Source: Nelumbo lutea
Lineage: Eukaryota > Streptophyta > Magnoliopsida > Proteales > Nelumbonaceae
Assembly (NCBI GenBank): GCA_022828595.1
Contig: JAKGHH010000002.1
Span: 38,534,222-38,598,221 of the forward strand
Reading direction: 5' to 3'
DNA: 64,000 bases
Notes under the pieces: model-generated
Databases searched by the model: none
Seen by the model: the letters and a program-made list of their open reading frames with translations, nothing else
What the model was told of the DNA's origin: nothing
Shown: in pieces, positions 1 through 10,347 of the stretch
How positions within the stretch are numbered: the first letter of the stretch is position 1
How the letters are laid out: every line of letters starts with the position of its first letter
Made by a program: the position numbers and the translations under genes

Positions 1-767
1 CTCTACAATTCTTCTTTGCAGAAGCCTCATTGCTTGTTTCCCTTCTTTCATATTTATATTCAATATCTTTGCTCCAGAGAGATAAATATTTTGGGAATGG
101 TGGATATCATCTTAGACTTGTCACAAAATTTTCTTGGATTTTCCAAGTCATGGGTTGATGGATATAATTGTAATATTAGAATTGGTGTTAAATTTTAGAT
201 TAAAAATGTATTTGCGTCATCTTTTGTGCAACTCAAATGATTTCTGTCTATCTTTAAGTTCTTAAAACATAAAATCCTTCGTTAGGTGGTAAGTGTTTTT
301 TGATTAACGTAAATATTTGGTTCATAAGATTCTATTATGTCAAATAGAATCTAAGTTTTTAACTTTTGAAAAGATAATTGCTTCCCACTCAGCTTATCTC
401 ATCAAAATGCTCTGATTGTTTCCACGTACAAGTTCTGATGTCTGATAGTGAATGTGAAAAGAAGAAAGTTCCAAGTTTGTGATTCTTGCTAGGGTTCTTC
501 AGTAATAGAATTTATATTCTTTTGACAAGTAATAGAATTTTAGTAATAATGATCAATAATGAAATACACAGAGATTGCTTCCCATTTTTATTAATAATAT
601 TAACCCAAAATATGTCCTCATTGAGGTACTGCAATCAAAATATAAATATTGTTTAGATCAGTAACTGATTAAAGAAACTTTACTAAGAAAATAGAGTACA
701 AAAAATAAAGAGACAATATTTTTACAGGGGGTTCCATGTGTATTATGTGTTTCATCTGCTAATTATT
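1..767. other. no recognisable gene
   Basis: AT-rich non-coding sequence. I see no domain, exon or repeat I can name. A CAG acceptor-like site occurs near position 20, but what follows does not resemble the upstream RRM region expected of the U2AF-like gene to the right, so I do not call an exon. Confidence 0.5.
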
Positions 768-1290
768 TATTTTTTTTGACGAGTAACTGAAAAAAAGTTT
801 TATTAAGATCTCAGAAAGATGTAGTTTTACAATCAGCCCATGTTAAAAAGAAAAAATAAAGAAAAATTACAATTGAGCCGAGTACAATTGATTCCTAGTA
901 GATCCCTTGCTTGGCCAGATAACCCATTTGCAGATCTAGGCACACAATTGATCTTTATCTGTGTATTCCTTGCTAGCCATTTGAGCTGCCTTAAATCATT
1001 CCTGTACCCCCACTGTTTTATCAGTATATTTTAGCCATTGTGTTACAACTTTGGAGTCATCTTCTATAATCAACATATTTAGATTCATTTAGCCCTGTAT
1101 AATCCTTGGATTGCAACTTGAAGTTCAGCCCGTGTGGGGTCTCCAACACCTATCGGACCTGCGAACAAGGCAATGTGTTTCCATCTCTCTAAAAACACCC
1201 CCCCATTCCTGATGGCTCAGGGTTGCCAAAAGTATTTCCATCAAAGTTTAGTTTAATGTATCCCTCATGCGGTGTCCATTGTTTAGTGGC
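768..1290 (-). mobile_element. LINE ORF2 3' fragment with RNase H
   Basis: Read on the minus strand, 1290 to about 1020 gives a degraded plant L1-type RNase H (RVT_3) domain: a KLNFDGN start, a Gly-rich turn with an FRDGN-like segment, a GPIGVGDPTRAEL-like helix start and an IIEDDSK strand. Frameshifts and stops interrupt it. It continues into a short 3' end with AATAAAAC and closes on an A tract, seen as the T tract around 770-778 on the + strand. This is a 5'-truncated, dead LINE copy. Confidence 0.75.
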
Positions 1291-1645
1291 TCGAGTTTTT
1301 CTTGACAAAGATGCAGTTACAAGGTAGTGATGGTTCCATCTTTATCTGCTAATGATTTATTATTGATGATAGGACTACAAATGGGCTGAATTCAAAGATA
1401 GAACAATGGAGGGATACTATAGAATCTGTTAGGATCTACGTTAGTGGGCAACAACGTAGTTTAGTCTTTTCTCTTCATTATGCAAGAACACTCCTGTCCT
1501 ACTTTTTTACCAACAGTGACTAATATGTAATTTCTATATGACAATTGTATACCAATGTAACTAAAAGAAAAAAAAATTATAACATAACTATAAGACCAGG
1601 AATGCTATATGTAATAGAGTGTAGCTGAGATGTAGATGTTATGAT
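1291..1645. other. no recognisable feature
   Basis: Non-coding, AT-rich sequence between a LINE end and a MITE. Nothing else was recognised. Confidence 0.5.
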
Positions 1646-1891
1646 CAAGGTTCAAAGTATCAACATGATATGCTCTGTATCAGGCGTATCGTATTGTATT
1701 GGCAGGGTGCCAATAAGCCTTTTTTAAGGCTAGTCCCAAAATCCTCTGTTTTATATGTTAATACTCCATACTTAAACTTACCCCTTAGCCTTATTTTTGA
1801 AAAAGAAATTTAAAAAAAGGAAGCTTGCGGTACAAAGTACCAATATACACCCATTCTGCCATATTGGGGTGTATCGTTACTTTGAACCTTG
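1646..1891. mobile_element. hAT-like MITE with 8-bp target duplication
   Basis: A 246-bp element bounded by 14-bp terminal inverted repeats: CAAGGTTCAAAGTA at the left and its exact complement at the right end. It is flanked by GTTATGAT (1638-1645) and GCTATGAT (1892-1899), an 8-bp duplication with one mismatch, the length hAT transposases produce. The inside is non-coding, so it depends on another element for transposase. The superfamily rests on duplication length and is inference. Confidence 0.75.
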
Positions 1892-1924
1892 GCTATGATT
1901 GATGAGTGGCAAGACTTGAAAGGA

Positions 1925-2265
1925 CAGAATTAGAAACAAGCATATTATGGAGGACTTAGGAGTAGCTCCAACTGGTGATAAGAGGAGGGAAAGATGACCA
2001 AGGTGGTTTTATCATGTCCATTGATGATCAATGATTGCAGCAATGAGGAGAGACTTGGTGCAAGTAGAAAGCTCTAAAGAGGCAAGGGAAAGACAAAAGA
2101 AAATGTAGCTGTAGTGGAAAGAAATGAACTAAAGACAAAAAATTTGACAGAAAACATAGCTCTTGATAGGGCATAATGTCTGGACAAGATTTGTGTGGTT
2201 GATCTAAAAATAATTGGAATTAAGGAATTCTTTAGCTGATCCCAAATAATGATGCTTAACTCGTG
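1925..2265 (+). mobile_element. RTE-type LINE 3' coding fragment
   Basis: The translation reads like the C-terminal tail of plant RTE non-LTR retrotransposons: an RNKHIMEDLGVAP-like start, then a PRWFYHVH segment (family: LRWFGHVQ), then a basic stretch resembling the family RGRPKKT motif. Stops are present. It is a short, dead relic without the reverse transcriptase core. The family assignment comes from motif order only. Confidence 0.6.
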
Positions 2266-2906
2266 AAAATATCAAACTAGGATTATTATTTTGATGTTTG
2301 AAACATTTTCTTGAATTGCCTCGATAACCAATAAGGCTTTCTTTTGATTAGTAACAAGAAACCTTTTAGGAAAATCAAGAAGCAGGAAATGGAAATATAA
2401 GAAGATGCCAAGTCCTCAAGGACACGATGACAAAACCTAAAAGACCAAACCGTCTAAGAGGAAAGATGGGTTTGGCAAAAGCTGTGGTTTGCCATGTGAA
2501 AGTTGCAAATTTATGAACATTGCAGCAGAGATTATTCAAACTGTTAGGGTTTGTTATTTCATGAAAGCTAATCCAACTGAAAATGAGGTTGCAAATTGGG
2601 AAAGTAAGCAATGAATACTACTAACCCAGTTGAGGTGAGGAGGCTAGTTGGAGGTTTGTTCCTGTTGTCAAACAAAGAGGAAACTTATAGTGTTTTCAGT
2701 GACAAACTGTCAATTTTGCATTCATAAAAAAAACTGCCAATTTTGTAGACCAGCATTGAGGAATGGGTGATGGATCCCTCCATTTAGTTCTTTTAAAAAG
2801 TTGACCTAAAAGGAACTCTATGGATTTATGTTGCTGGTATCCTGCTTTCTTAAATGGTGTTTTTGGACATTCTGTGCAATAGAGATGCTTGCAGGATATT
2901 TCTCTG
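2266..2906. other. no recognisable feature
   Basis: Unassigned sequence between the RTE relic and the gypsy insertion. Minus-strand open frames here have no recognisable domain. Its last bases (2907-2911, TATCG) are the left target-site copy of the next element. Confidence 0.5.
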
Positions 2907-2911
2907 TATCG

Positions 2912-3356
2912 TGATAGGCCCCAATTAACCTTACGTATGCCAGGAAGAGGAAAGGTCAACAATCAGCTAAGGGGGGGGGGAATAATCGAACAATTAATCA
3001 CTGAGGGCAATTATAGCTGGAGGGAATAAGGAGAGTCTTGGGGCATTTATAGCTATGTCAGTTATGAAAAAAGAAGAGTTTTTGGGCATTTATAACTAGG
3101 CCAGCTGGGCATTTATAGAGGGAGTCAGTTATGCTATCAGAAGAGTATAAGAAGGGGCTTTGGGAATAGGGGGTGGTATGTTTTTTCTTTGAGTAAAGAA
3201 TATTGTGAGTGTTTGGGAGAGCCGACGGTCTCTCGAAGAACCGACCAACTGTTAATGTTTTCTGCTGAATGAATACTAGTCTCTTTTGTTGATGTTCGAG
3301 TGTGTGAACGCTGCTGTAAGTCTGTGAACTGCGTGTCAAATTTCTGGGTCATATCA
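2912..3356 (+). repeat. 5' LTR of the gypsy element
   Basis: The 445-bp direct repeat begins TGATAGGCC and ends CATATCA. About 130 bp in its middle (roughly 3080-3213) is absent from the 3' LTR. That stretch includes an AGTATAAGAAGG block near 3145 that could be the core promoter TATA region. The missing stretch is bounded by short TTTGGG repeats, which fits a slippage deletion in the other copy. Confidence 0.85.
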
Positions 3357-3357
3357 G

Positions 3358-3370
3358 TGGTATCAGAGCC
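3358..3370 (+). other. primer-binding site, initiator tRNA-Met
   Basis: TGGTATCAGAGCC sits one base after the 5' LTR end. This is the usual minus-strand primer site of plant LTR retrotransposons, complementary to the 3' end of initiator tRNA-Met. Confidence 0.88.
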
Positions 3371-3385
3371 CATCTTTCCTCGGCC

Positions 3386-4102
3386 ATGGTGACAGTTTAG
3401 GAAGTGGCTTTGCAGGTGGAGGGATTTGAAGAACGCTTGCCTTCTCAGCATTCTAATTTTCATCTGGAGATGGATGGCTTACGTAATGATTTTCAACGTC
3501 TCGATCCGGATAAGGTAGCAGCTGGACTTTTGAAGATCTCGTCTCTGGAGAGCTCTGTCCGATCTCTGGAGAGAGGCGTTCGAGATCTGGTAAGACGTTT
3601 TGATCTGTTGCTTCATCAACAGGTCTCTTCTTCTCCTTTGTCTACAACTAACATTGCTCCCCCTTTAGTCGCATCGAGTCGTGCGGTTGACAAAGGGAAG
3701 AGTGCAGCTTTCCTGACGTCTTCTTCAATATCAGTCCTGGAACATACTTCTGATTCACTTCCTCGGAAGTTGGAGTCATCTATCTTTGATGGGGAAAATC
3801 CAGACGGTTGGCTTTTTCGCGTGGAGCGCTATTTTGGGATTAATGGCTTGTTTCCAACAGAGCGTCTGTGAGCTGCAGTTGTCTGTTTAGAGGGCGATGC
3901 ATTGGCGTGGTATTATTGGGAAGATGGTCTGCGACCTTTTCGTGGTTGGACAAAATTCAAAGAGCTCCTCCTTGAACGTTTTCGATCGACTCAGGAGGGT
4001 AATTTACAGGAGCAACTCTTCTCGTTACATCAATCTTCTACTGTTAAGGAATATCGTCGCCAATTAGAGGTGCTCTCTGCTCCCCTACGAGACCTACCGG
4101 TA
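3386..4102 (+). pseudogene. Ty3/gypsy gag, 5' part, broken
   Basis: One reading frame from an ATG at 3386 carries a coiled-coil-like N-terminus and then the retrotrans_gag domain: FDGENPDGWLFRVERYF, CLEGDALAWYYWEDG and LLLERFRSTQEGNLQEQ blocks. Nonsense codons at 3398 (TAG) and 3869 (TGA, at a position usually Arg or similar in the family) break it. It stops at about the LEVLSAPLRDLP segment, where the frame runs directly into lectin-kinase sequence. The zinc knuckle is missing. Confidence 0.87.
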
Positions 4103-4915
4103 ATCAGTCCGAATAAGAGCAAGTGTTTTGAGCTGATAGAAAACTCCAGTTATTGGGATGAATCAGAGTCCTGATGTAGGGATTATAATGGGCACTTGGC
4201 AACACTGACATCAACCAAGGAACTAAGTTTTGCTGGAAAACTCTGCACTAATACAAGAGGCTTCAATTCTACAGGTGGTTTTAGTTGGAAGTGGTCTAAC
4301 AATGCAACACATTGGAATGAGTCCATCTCCCCTGGGGCACCATTTCACTCCAATGGCTCCAATTCATCATGCTAAGGCATTAATCTAATCAATACCTATA
4401 CATCGGTGACTAATGGCCAGCCAACCCTTGTGGGTGAGAGATGCAACAACTCTCATGAGTTCATCTGTATGCTTGATATAGAGAACAAATGCTACCACTT
4501 GCGCCGCCACAAGGAGTATCTTATCATCCTTGCAGCTGTTAGTGGGATGATCCTTTGCCCAACTTTGGCTGTTGTAATTTGGTTGCTTGCATACAGGAGG
4601 AGCAAGAGGCGCAGAAGGTCTCGCAGAGCATCTAATCCATCAACATTTGCATCAGTTACCCCATCATGGAAAGTCTTCAGCATTGAGGAACTGAGGCCAA
4701 TTACAAAGAATTTCAGTGAAGGTAACCGTCTTGTTGGAAATGCCAAGACTGGTGGCACATATAGTGTGGGCTTTTACCTGATGGAACAAGGGTAGCAGTC
4801 AAGAGATTGAAAAGGTCTAGCTTTCAAAGAAAGAAGGAATTTTATTCAGAGACTGGAAGAGTTGCAAAGCTCCATTATCTTGCTGCTGTGCTCGGTGTGT
4901 GTCCATCCACTATGC
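4103..4915 (+). pseudogene. captured C-type-lectin receptor-kinase fragment
   Basis: The sequence matches the plant single-copy C-type-lectin receptor-like kinase family (Arabidopsis At1g52310 type). In order it shows part of the lectin fold (NKSKCFELIENSSYW, HWNES, GERCNNSHEFICMLDIENKC), a transmembrane segment (LIILAAVSGMILCPTLAVVI), a basic stop-transfer stretch (YRRSKRRRRSRR), the juxtamembrane SWKVFSIEELR and the first kinase strands (NAKTGGTYS, VAVKRLKRSSFQRKKEFYSE). There are in-frame stops in the lectin part and a frameshift near 4770-4795. No intron interrupts lectin, membrane and kinase parts, which fits capture from spliced mRNA during reverse transcription. The catalytic core of the kinase is absent, so no enzyme can be made. 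Confidence 0.87.
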
Positions 4916-5046
4916 CTGGAGTTACTGGTTGGAAGTGCTTATTCATTAGTAGGACCTCTGATTTTGAAAATTCTTGGGAGCCTTTTTCGAGACTAGTTTC
5001 CTCATTTTAACCTTGAGGACAAGGTTAGACTTTGGGCGGCGGGTAA
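4916..5046 (+). pseudogene. gypsy integrase C-terminal tail and polypurine region
   Basis: After the kinase piece the translation becomes ENSWEPFSRLVSSF and, one frame over, HFNLEDKVRLWAAG. These are the closing residues typical of chromodomain-type gypsy polyproteins (WEP and LEDKV motifs). A stop and a one-base frame change lie between them. The GGGCGGCGGGTAA stretch just before the 3' LTR is the likely, rather weak, polypurine tract. Confidence 0.75.
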
Positions 5047-5618
5047 TGATAGGCCCCATTTAACCTTACGTATGCCAGGAAGAGGAAAGGTCAACAATTA
5101 GCTAAGGGGGGGAAATAATTGAACAATTAATCACATGAGGGCAATTATAGCTGGAGGGAATAAGGAGAGTCTTGGGGCATTTATAGCTATGGCATTTATG
5201 AAAAAAGAAGAGTTTTTGGGAGAGCCGGCGGTCTCTCGAAGAACCGACCAATTGTTAATGTTTTCCGCTGAATGAATACTAGTCTCTTTTGTTGATGTTA
5301 GAGTGTGTGAACGCTGCTGTAAGTCTGTGTATGCCAGGAAGAGGAAAGGTCAACAATCAGCTAAGGGGGGGAAATAATTGAACAATTAATCACATGAGGA
5401 CAATTATAGCTGGAGGGAATAAGGAGAGTCTTGGGGCATTTATAGCTATGGCAGTTATGAAAAAAGAAGAGTTTTTGGGAGAGCTGGCGGTCTCTCGAAG
5501 AACCGACCAACTGTTAATGTTTTCTGCTGAATGAATACTAGTCTCTTTTGTTGATGTTAGAGTGCGTGAACGCTGCTGTAAGTCTGTGAATTGCGTGTCA
5601 AATTTCTGGGTTATATCA
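5047..5618 (+). repeat. 3' LTR with internal tandem duplication
   Basis: Starts TGATAGGCC and ends TTATATCA. Relative to the 5' LTR it lacks about 130 bp in the middle. It also contains a partial tandem copy: the block from 5071 (TATGCCAGG) is repeated at 5330, a 259-bp period. Both copies carry the deletion, so the deletion came first and the duplication second. Confidence 0.85.
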
Positions 5619-6060
5619 TATTGATACTTGCTGTAATTCTTAGCATCGATTACAGGTTGCGACTTGCAAGGATCCTCATGGAAGCTATGAATCTTTCCCT
5701 CATCCCATCCTTCATTGTGCTCAGTTTTTCTCGTGAAATTAATGAAAGTAGGGTGACAATTGAAGTCAATTTGTTGTGGAGAGACATGCGGTTGATGGTG
5801 GAACAAAAATGGGGGGAATTGTGTATGGAAGATTTTCTTGATAAAGGAAGGATTGTAATCTTAAAAGTGGGGGTAGTTGGTAGAGATGATGAGTGGGTAT
5901 TGGTGATTACCCAATATCTATAATGAGAATGGAATGCAAATCCATCAAACAGAGAATACCCAGTATTTGAAATGAGCAGTTCCCATAACAAATTTGGCTT
6001 TCCATTAATGGTTTTGTTTCTGTTTGCATTAAGTCTTTATACCCAATAGCCATCTCCATG
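5619..6060. other. no recognisable gene
   Basis: Contains an open stretch at 5591-5923 with no domain I recognise. Around 5895-5990 there is a sequence with GGGTATT...AATACCC symmetry that may be a MITE end, but no boundaries could be set. Confidence 0.4.
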
Positions 6061-8937
6061 ATGGGGATCTGGAGAAAGGAAGTGAAAATTTAAGCCAAAA
6101 GTTTCTGTTTCGAAAAAGGTAGATATGAGGGTAAGGAATGGTTAAAAATCAAAGAAGAAAATAGAGCCACCATTTTTGTGGTCTAGAAAGTGATTATATG
6201 GCTGAAGGGTTTATTGGATGGGACGATTCTCTCTGTTAAAAAATTAGGCTAGAAGAGCGAAGTAACAGTAGATGGGAAGAGTTATGAAGTTGAGTTGAGA
6301 AGAAATACAAAGGGTTGGTTCGTAGTGATTATGAAAGTTGGTGATGACAATAGAAAACACATGGTGCGTGTGCCAGAGGGTAGAGAGAGTAGGATGGAGA
6401 ATGTTCACAGAGGCCCTACATGAGTTTCTACAAGTGTAGATAGAAGACAGCTCAAATCTTCGCGGTGACTTAGAAAGCTGTGCTAAGCAGAGCTACAGAG
6501 ATAACTTGAAGGAAGAAGAACAAAGCTTTAAAGGACCTCAAGCCATAGTTTGCAGTGACTCTAGAAGTTGAAGATTGCTCTTAGATGTAGCGGAAGGAGA
6601 ATGGGAGAAGAACTTGATTCTGACTACAGCCAAAAGAGTCGAAGATTGGGAGAATGTTGTAGGGGCGGTTGCAAAGAGATTTAATATAAAAGGTACCGCT
6701 AAAGTTAAACCTTTTGATGACTCAAAGGCTTTGTTATATGGAGCTGGCGAAGAAGTAGTGATCCCAAGTGCTGAGATGGTGGAAACTCTAGTTGGAAGAG
6801 TAAGGGTAGAGAAATGGTTTGCGTCTTGTAAACAGAATAACATCTTAGAATGTCCTCTCGAGGTCCAGTTGGTAGGGCTTCCCTTCAACTATTGGAATGA
6901 GGAAACTCTGGTAAAATTGATCCAAGTTTTAGGTGGTTTGCTGATAGCCTTTAATCTCCAAGATCTTCATGCAACAAGAGTGAGGGTCGAAAGTCTAAAG
7001 CTCGAAGAAGTTCCTAGATGTGTAGAGATGCTCATTAATGGTTGCTGGCTTAAGGTTTGGATTCTGTTGGAAGGTGAAACGACTCTATGGATGAAAGGTT
7101 CTAAGGGAGATCTTCATGCAACAAGAGTAAGGGTCGAGGGTCTGAAGCTCGAAGAAGTTCCTAGATGCGTAGAGATGCTCATTAATGGTTGCTGGCTTAA
7201 GGTTTGGGTTCTGTTGGAAGGTGAAACGACTCTATGGGTGAAAGGTTCCAAGGAAGATGTTGACATCGTTGAAGGTTGTGTTACATGTGGAAAAAAGAGT
7301 TCGAGCCAAAAGGTCTTGAATAATGTCTAGATGCCGAATGAAGATGAAGAAACTCCATGCGGGTTAGTCGGTAAGTCTTTGGATAAGAATGTCAATAACT
7401 CAAATTTTTTGGAAAGTGGAGATCAAAGTGTTACGTGGAGATCATTAAGGGTGGAGCCACGTCAACTTGTGTCCACAAGGCCCTTTAAACCAGGGAGGAT
7501 CCGAACCAGGTCTTTTTTTTTTTGAGGGTGAAGCGGAGTTGTTTCTTGGAGAAGATTATAGGCACTTGTCTCGAAAGGAAAGATCTTTGAGGGGATCTTA
7601 AAGGCAAAGGGGATTTAAATCCTCTTATTCAACTCAAGGCAAGGTCCCTGGTGATTCAGAGATTGAGGTTGTAGAAGTGTCTCCACAAGGGCCAGAGGGT
7701 GATGACAAGTTTGGTGAGGTAAATCAGCCTTTGAATCTTTCAATTAAGAAATCTGGCCTGGAATTTTTGACTGGTATTAAAGATGCGAAGAAAGATTTGC
7801 AAATTCGTAGGAAGGAAGTTCTGTCCACACATAGAAAAGAAAATGAGCGGAAGCCTCTGAGGCCCAAAAAATCTGACTTGAAAAGAAAGGGAGGGATGAG
7901 AAGAATTATCTTGTTTGAGATTAGAAAAAGAGAGGAGGAGAGGTGGGTCTAGGTGATTCCTAGGTTTGACAAATGCGATAAGAAAAGGTTTGTCATTGAC
8001 ATTGTAGAGACTCTTATCAACAGTCCTCTCTTGTCAGTGTTTGGTGATGCCGGATGCTACTCTGAGGTCAGGAGGGGTTCCAACGAGAATTGTGTTCCCT
8101 ATGAGTCTGAGATCTTAAGTTTGATGTCCTCAGAAGATAGGTATGACTTGGAATGTCCAGATTCTTCACATGCAGAAGAGACAACTCCCGTTGGAGAATT
8201 TGGAAAGGGGGGGCAACTACTAGGAAAGAGATTGCCAGTATCGTTGCTGAGTCAGAAACCGAAGGCAATGATGGAGGAAAGGAAGACTTAGCTGTTGATG
8301 ATTCTTCCGGTGGACAGGCTGAAAGTCAGGATGAAGATGGCTTATTTTATCTGGAGGTTGAGATTGGAAGGCTAGGTGTAGATCTGGGTCGAAGGAGCAA
8401 AATGGAAGAGAAGGAAGATCAGAATGGTGTGATAATTAACAAGAAATCGCGCAATTTGAGAACTCACAATATAGTTCATGTGATAAAGGTTTTGGCAGGG
8501 GCAGGACCTACTAAGAAATATAGATGGGTGTACAGAAGGAAAAGAGTGAGGGTTAATGGGGCACCTAGTACTGATCATAGGGGGGCAACAGTGCAAGATC
8601 AACCACTGACCCCCCTTTCGTGAAGGAACAACATGCCAATAAGGTTATTAATGCTGAATCGGAATCTGGTGCAATGCAGCTACTACAGGAGAATGAAAAT
8701 GCTGATAAAGCTACAGGTAAGGTGACTATCAAAAAATTAGTTGATAGGGAGGTCACAATTGGGAAAAGCTTGGGTTTATGTTTCTAGGGTGGTGAGGAAT
8801 TTGCTAGGTGGGATTTTGAAGAATTTGAAAGAAAAAAAGAGGAAGAGAAATTGAAGACCAAAGCACAGTTGAAAGGGAGCAAGGTCTGGGACGATGAGTT
8901 CACAAATCAAGAGGATGAGTTTACAGATGAAGACTGA
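6061..8937 (+). pseudogene. LINE ORF1 (DUF4283-type) relic
   Basis: Broken frames resemble plant L1-type LINE ORF1. An N-terminal part (about 6061-6420) has a WFVVIMKVGD...RKHMVRVPEGRES segment. The DUF4283-like part at 6575-7330 has VGLPFNYWNEETLVKLIQVLGG. A hydrophilic, basic C-terminal part (7677-8623) follows, with a run of Lys/Arg and a YRWVYRRKRVRVNG segment. Stops at 7328, 7523 and 7950 and a frameshift near 8200 break it. No ORF2 follows directly; the sequence runs into a LINE-like 3' end. It could be an ORF1-only relic or a related host DUF4283 gene; the A tail favours a retroelement. Confidence 0.65.
6961..7254 (+). repeat. two 147-bp tandem copies inside ORF1
   Basis: The block starting AGATCTTCATGCAACAAGAG occurs at 6961 and again at 7108. 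Each unit is 147 bp, or 49 codons, so the duplication keeps the reading frame. Copies differ at only a few bases. Each encodes a DLHATRVRVE...GCWLKVWILLEGETTLW module. Confidence 0.92.
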
Positions 8938-9180
8938 TGTTGGCAGCTAGATCGGCTCTGCTTTTGTTTTGAGTTGGGCGGTGGTTTCTACTTTAATGGG
9001 GTCTCGTATAGGGTTTCTTTTTTATGGAATCTGTTTGGGTTTTATTTTGCTTGTGAGTGCAGTTTTCTTAGGCCTGTTTGGATTTCCCATGGATGCTTCT
9101 TGCTCTAGGTGATGCCTTATCAACTTCTGCTGTAATCTTTTTTTCTCTTTAATAAATTTTCTTTTGATTCTTCAAAAAAA
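8938..9180 (+). other. LINE 3' untranslated end with A tract
   Basis: Follows the stop codon at about 8935. It is T/G-rich, carries an AATAAA at about 9151 and ends in AAAAAAA at 9174-9180. This is the 3' end expected of a target-primed LINE insertion. Confidence 0.65.
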
Positions 9181-9289
9181 CTGGCAGAGGTAACCATAAG
9201 CTCCAATTAAAGTCAAGGTTGCAAGACAGTTCCATGCAGGTCTCAAGGTACAGGATTTAACAGGACAAAAGAGAAGTGTGTTCGGAAGG

Positions 9290-9460
9290 AGGATGGTATG
9301 GTACTGTCTTAGGCATTGGCTTTTGTGTTATCAGAGATTGGAAAATCTGGGGTGATTATCGTTTCTACCCACTTTTTTTTGGCAGACTATATGCCTTAAC
9401 AACTTACAAAAACAAGATTTGTGCACATCACAACCTTGGGTTATCTTGGGATTTTGGTTT
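9290..9460 (+). mobile_element. LINE ORF2 fragment, left part
   Basis: The translation FWGRLYALTTYKNK-like, then HNLGLSWDFG, resembles the segment of plant L1 ORF2 between reverse transcriptase and zinc finger. It is interrupted by the MULE at 9461. If that element and one copy of its 9-bp duplication are removed, the frame continues into the fragment at 10348. Confidence 0.6.
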
Positions 9461-10338
9461 GGGTAAATTACAAAGAGAACCCCCTGTACTATGGGGTCAG
9501 TGACAATTACCCCCCTCAACTTTCATTTGCAACAAATACCACCTCTATTAGAGTTCCGTCAGTGAATTTCAAAAAAGATTCTCATTCAGTTGTGTAAATT
9601 TTTTCAAATCCCCAAATGACCTTTTCTTATTTATTTGAATGATTTATGATTTGATTAGTTTTCTAAATATAATATTGAAATCATCTCGGATGCTCTAATA
9701 GGTCCTTGCAGATTTCTTTCTGGATTCAATATTCAGATGAAATAGTACAGGTTTTTTTTTCTATGGATATAAATTTAAGGTTTCATTTGGTTTTTCTTGA
9801 TTTATTGGAGAAAGGAGTGGATAATTTTTATATTTTAAGATGAAGAAGGATGCTCATGTCAGTTAAATGAATTTAGAATTTAAAGAAACTTGTTTTTCTA
9901 TGTCAGTGAAATGATCCTTGTTATTTTAGCTGGTTTCATTTGGAGAAAATGGGGATATTTTTGGGTCAATTAGGGTTTAAGAGAAAAGAACAAGAAAAAG
10001 AAAATAAGGAAAGTTCAGGTGGGTATTTTGGTAGTTTTAGCACATTCAGTCACCTCACTTAATGGCTAGTGGGGTACTGGGGTATTTGTTGCAAAGTTAA
10101 ACTTCAGGGGGGACTTTGTCACAAATGAAACTTCAGGGGGTTAATTGTCACTGACCCTATAGTACAGGGGGTCTTTTTTGATATCTTTTGAAGGGCCCTG
10201 GGGGGTAGCCCATCCCCCAACCCATAGCCCCCCAACCCAGGTGCAGGCAGGATTTGACCCCAAGTCTCCGCTATGGCCAGCAGGAGATCTTACCAACCAA
10301 CTGGTTGGCACCTTGCAGGGGGTCTTTGTAATTTATCC
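9461..10338. mobile_element. Mutator-like MITE with 9-bp target duplication
   Basis: The long terminal inverted repeats start GGGTAAATTACAAAGA on the left and read GGATAAATTACAAAGA when the right end is reversed. They extend roughly 100 bp with small indels and contain GGGTCAGTGACAATTA and a CAACAAATACC block. The flanks are perfect 9-bp copies of TTTTGGTTT (9452-9460 and 10339-10347). Long TIRs with a 9-bp duplication are the signature of Mutator-like elements. The interior is AT-rich and non-coding. A SINE sits in the right TIR. Confidence 0.9.
10177..10315 (-). mobile_element. tRNA-derived SINE inserted in the MULE end
   Basis: Flanked by perfect 12-bp copies of CAGGGGGTCTTT (10165-10176 and 10316-10327), which splits the right TIR of the MULE. 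Read on the minus strand it begins with an A-box-like CAACCAGTTGGTTGG and carries a B-box-like GGGTCAAATCC. A TGGGTTGGGGG tract follows and the element ends in an A/T-rich tail. A second copy of the family lies at 17466-17573. Confidence 0.82.
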
Positions 10339-10347
10339 TTTTGGTTT

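Larger units (their letters stand above)
2912..5618 (+). mobile_element. Ty3/gypsy element carrying a receptor-kinase fragment
   Basis: A 2.7-kb LTR retrotransposon with recognisable ends: 5' LTR 2912-3356, tRNA-Met primer site, truncated gag, a host C-type-lectin receptor-kinase segment where the rest of gag and most of pol should be, a short chromodomain/integrase tail, then the 3' LTR 5047-5618. Both LTRs open with TGATAGGCC and close in CA. The flanks are TATCG (2907-2911) and TATTG (5619-5623), a 5-bp target duplication with one C-to-T difference. The element has lost protease, reverse transcriptase, RNase H and most of integrase, so any movement needed a helper. Right- and left-end features agree, so the whole unit appears to have inserted as one piece. 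Confidence 0.88.

Noticed and set aside
3386..5046. Functional receptor-kinase gene
   Set aside because: The kinase is cut before its catalytic core, has stops and a frameshift, lacks introns and is bounded by retrotransposon sequence.
5591..5923. 110-codon open frame after the gypsy element
   Set aside because: It starts inside the 3' LTR and crosses the target duplication, so it cannot be an old gene frame.
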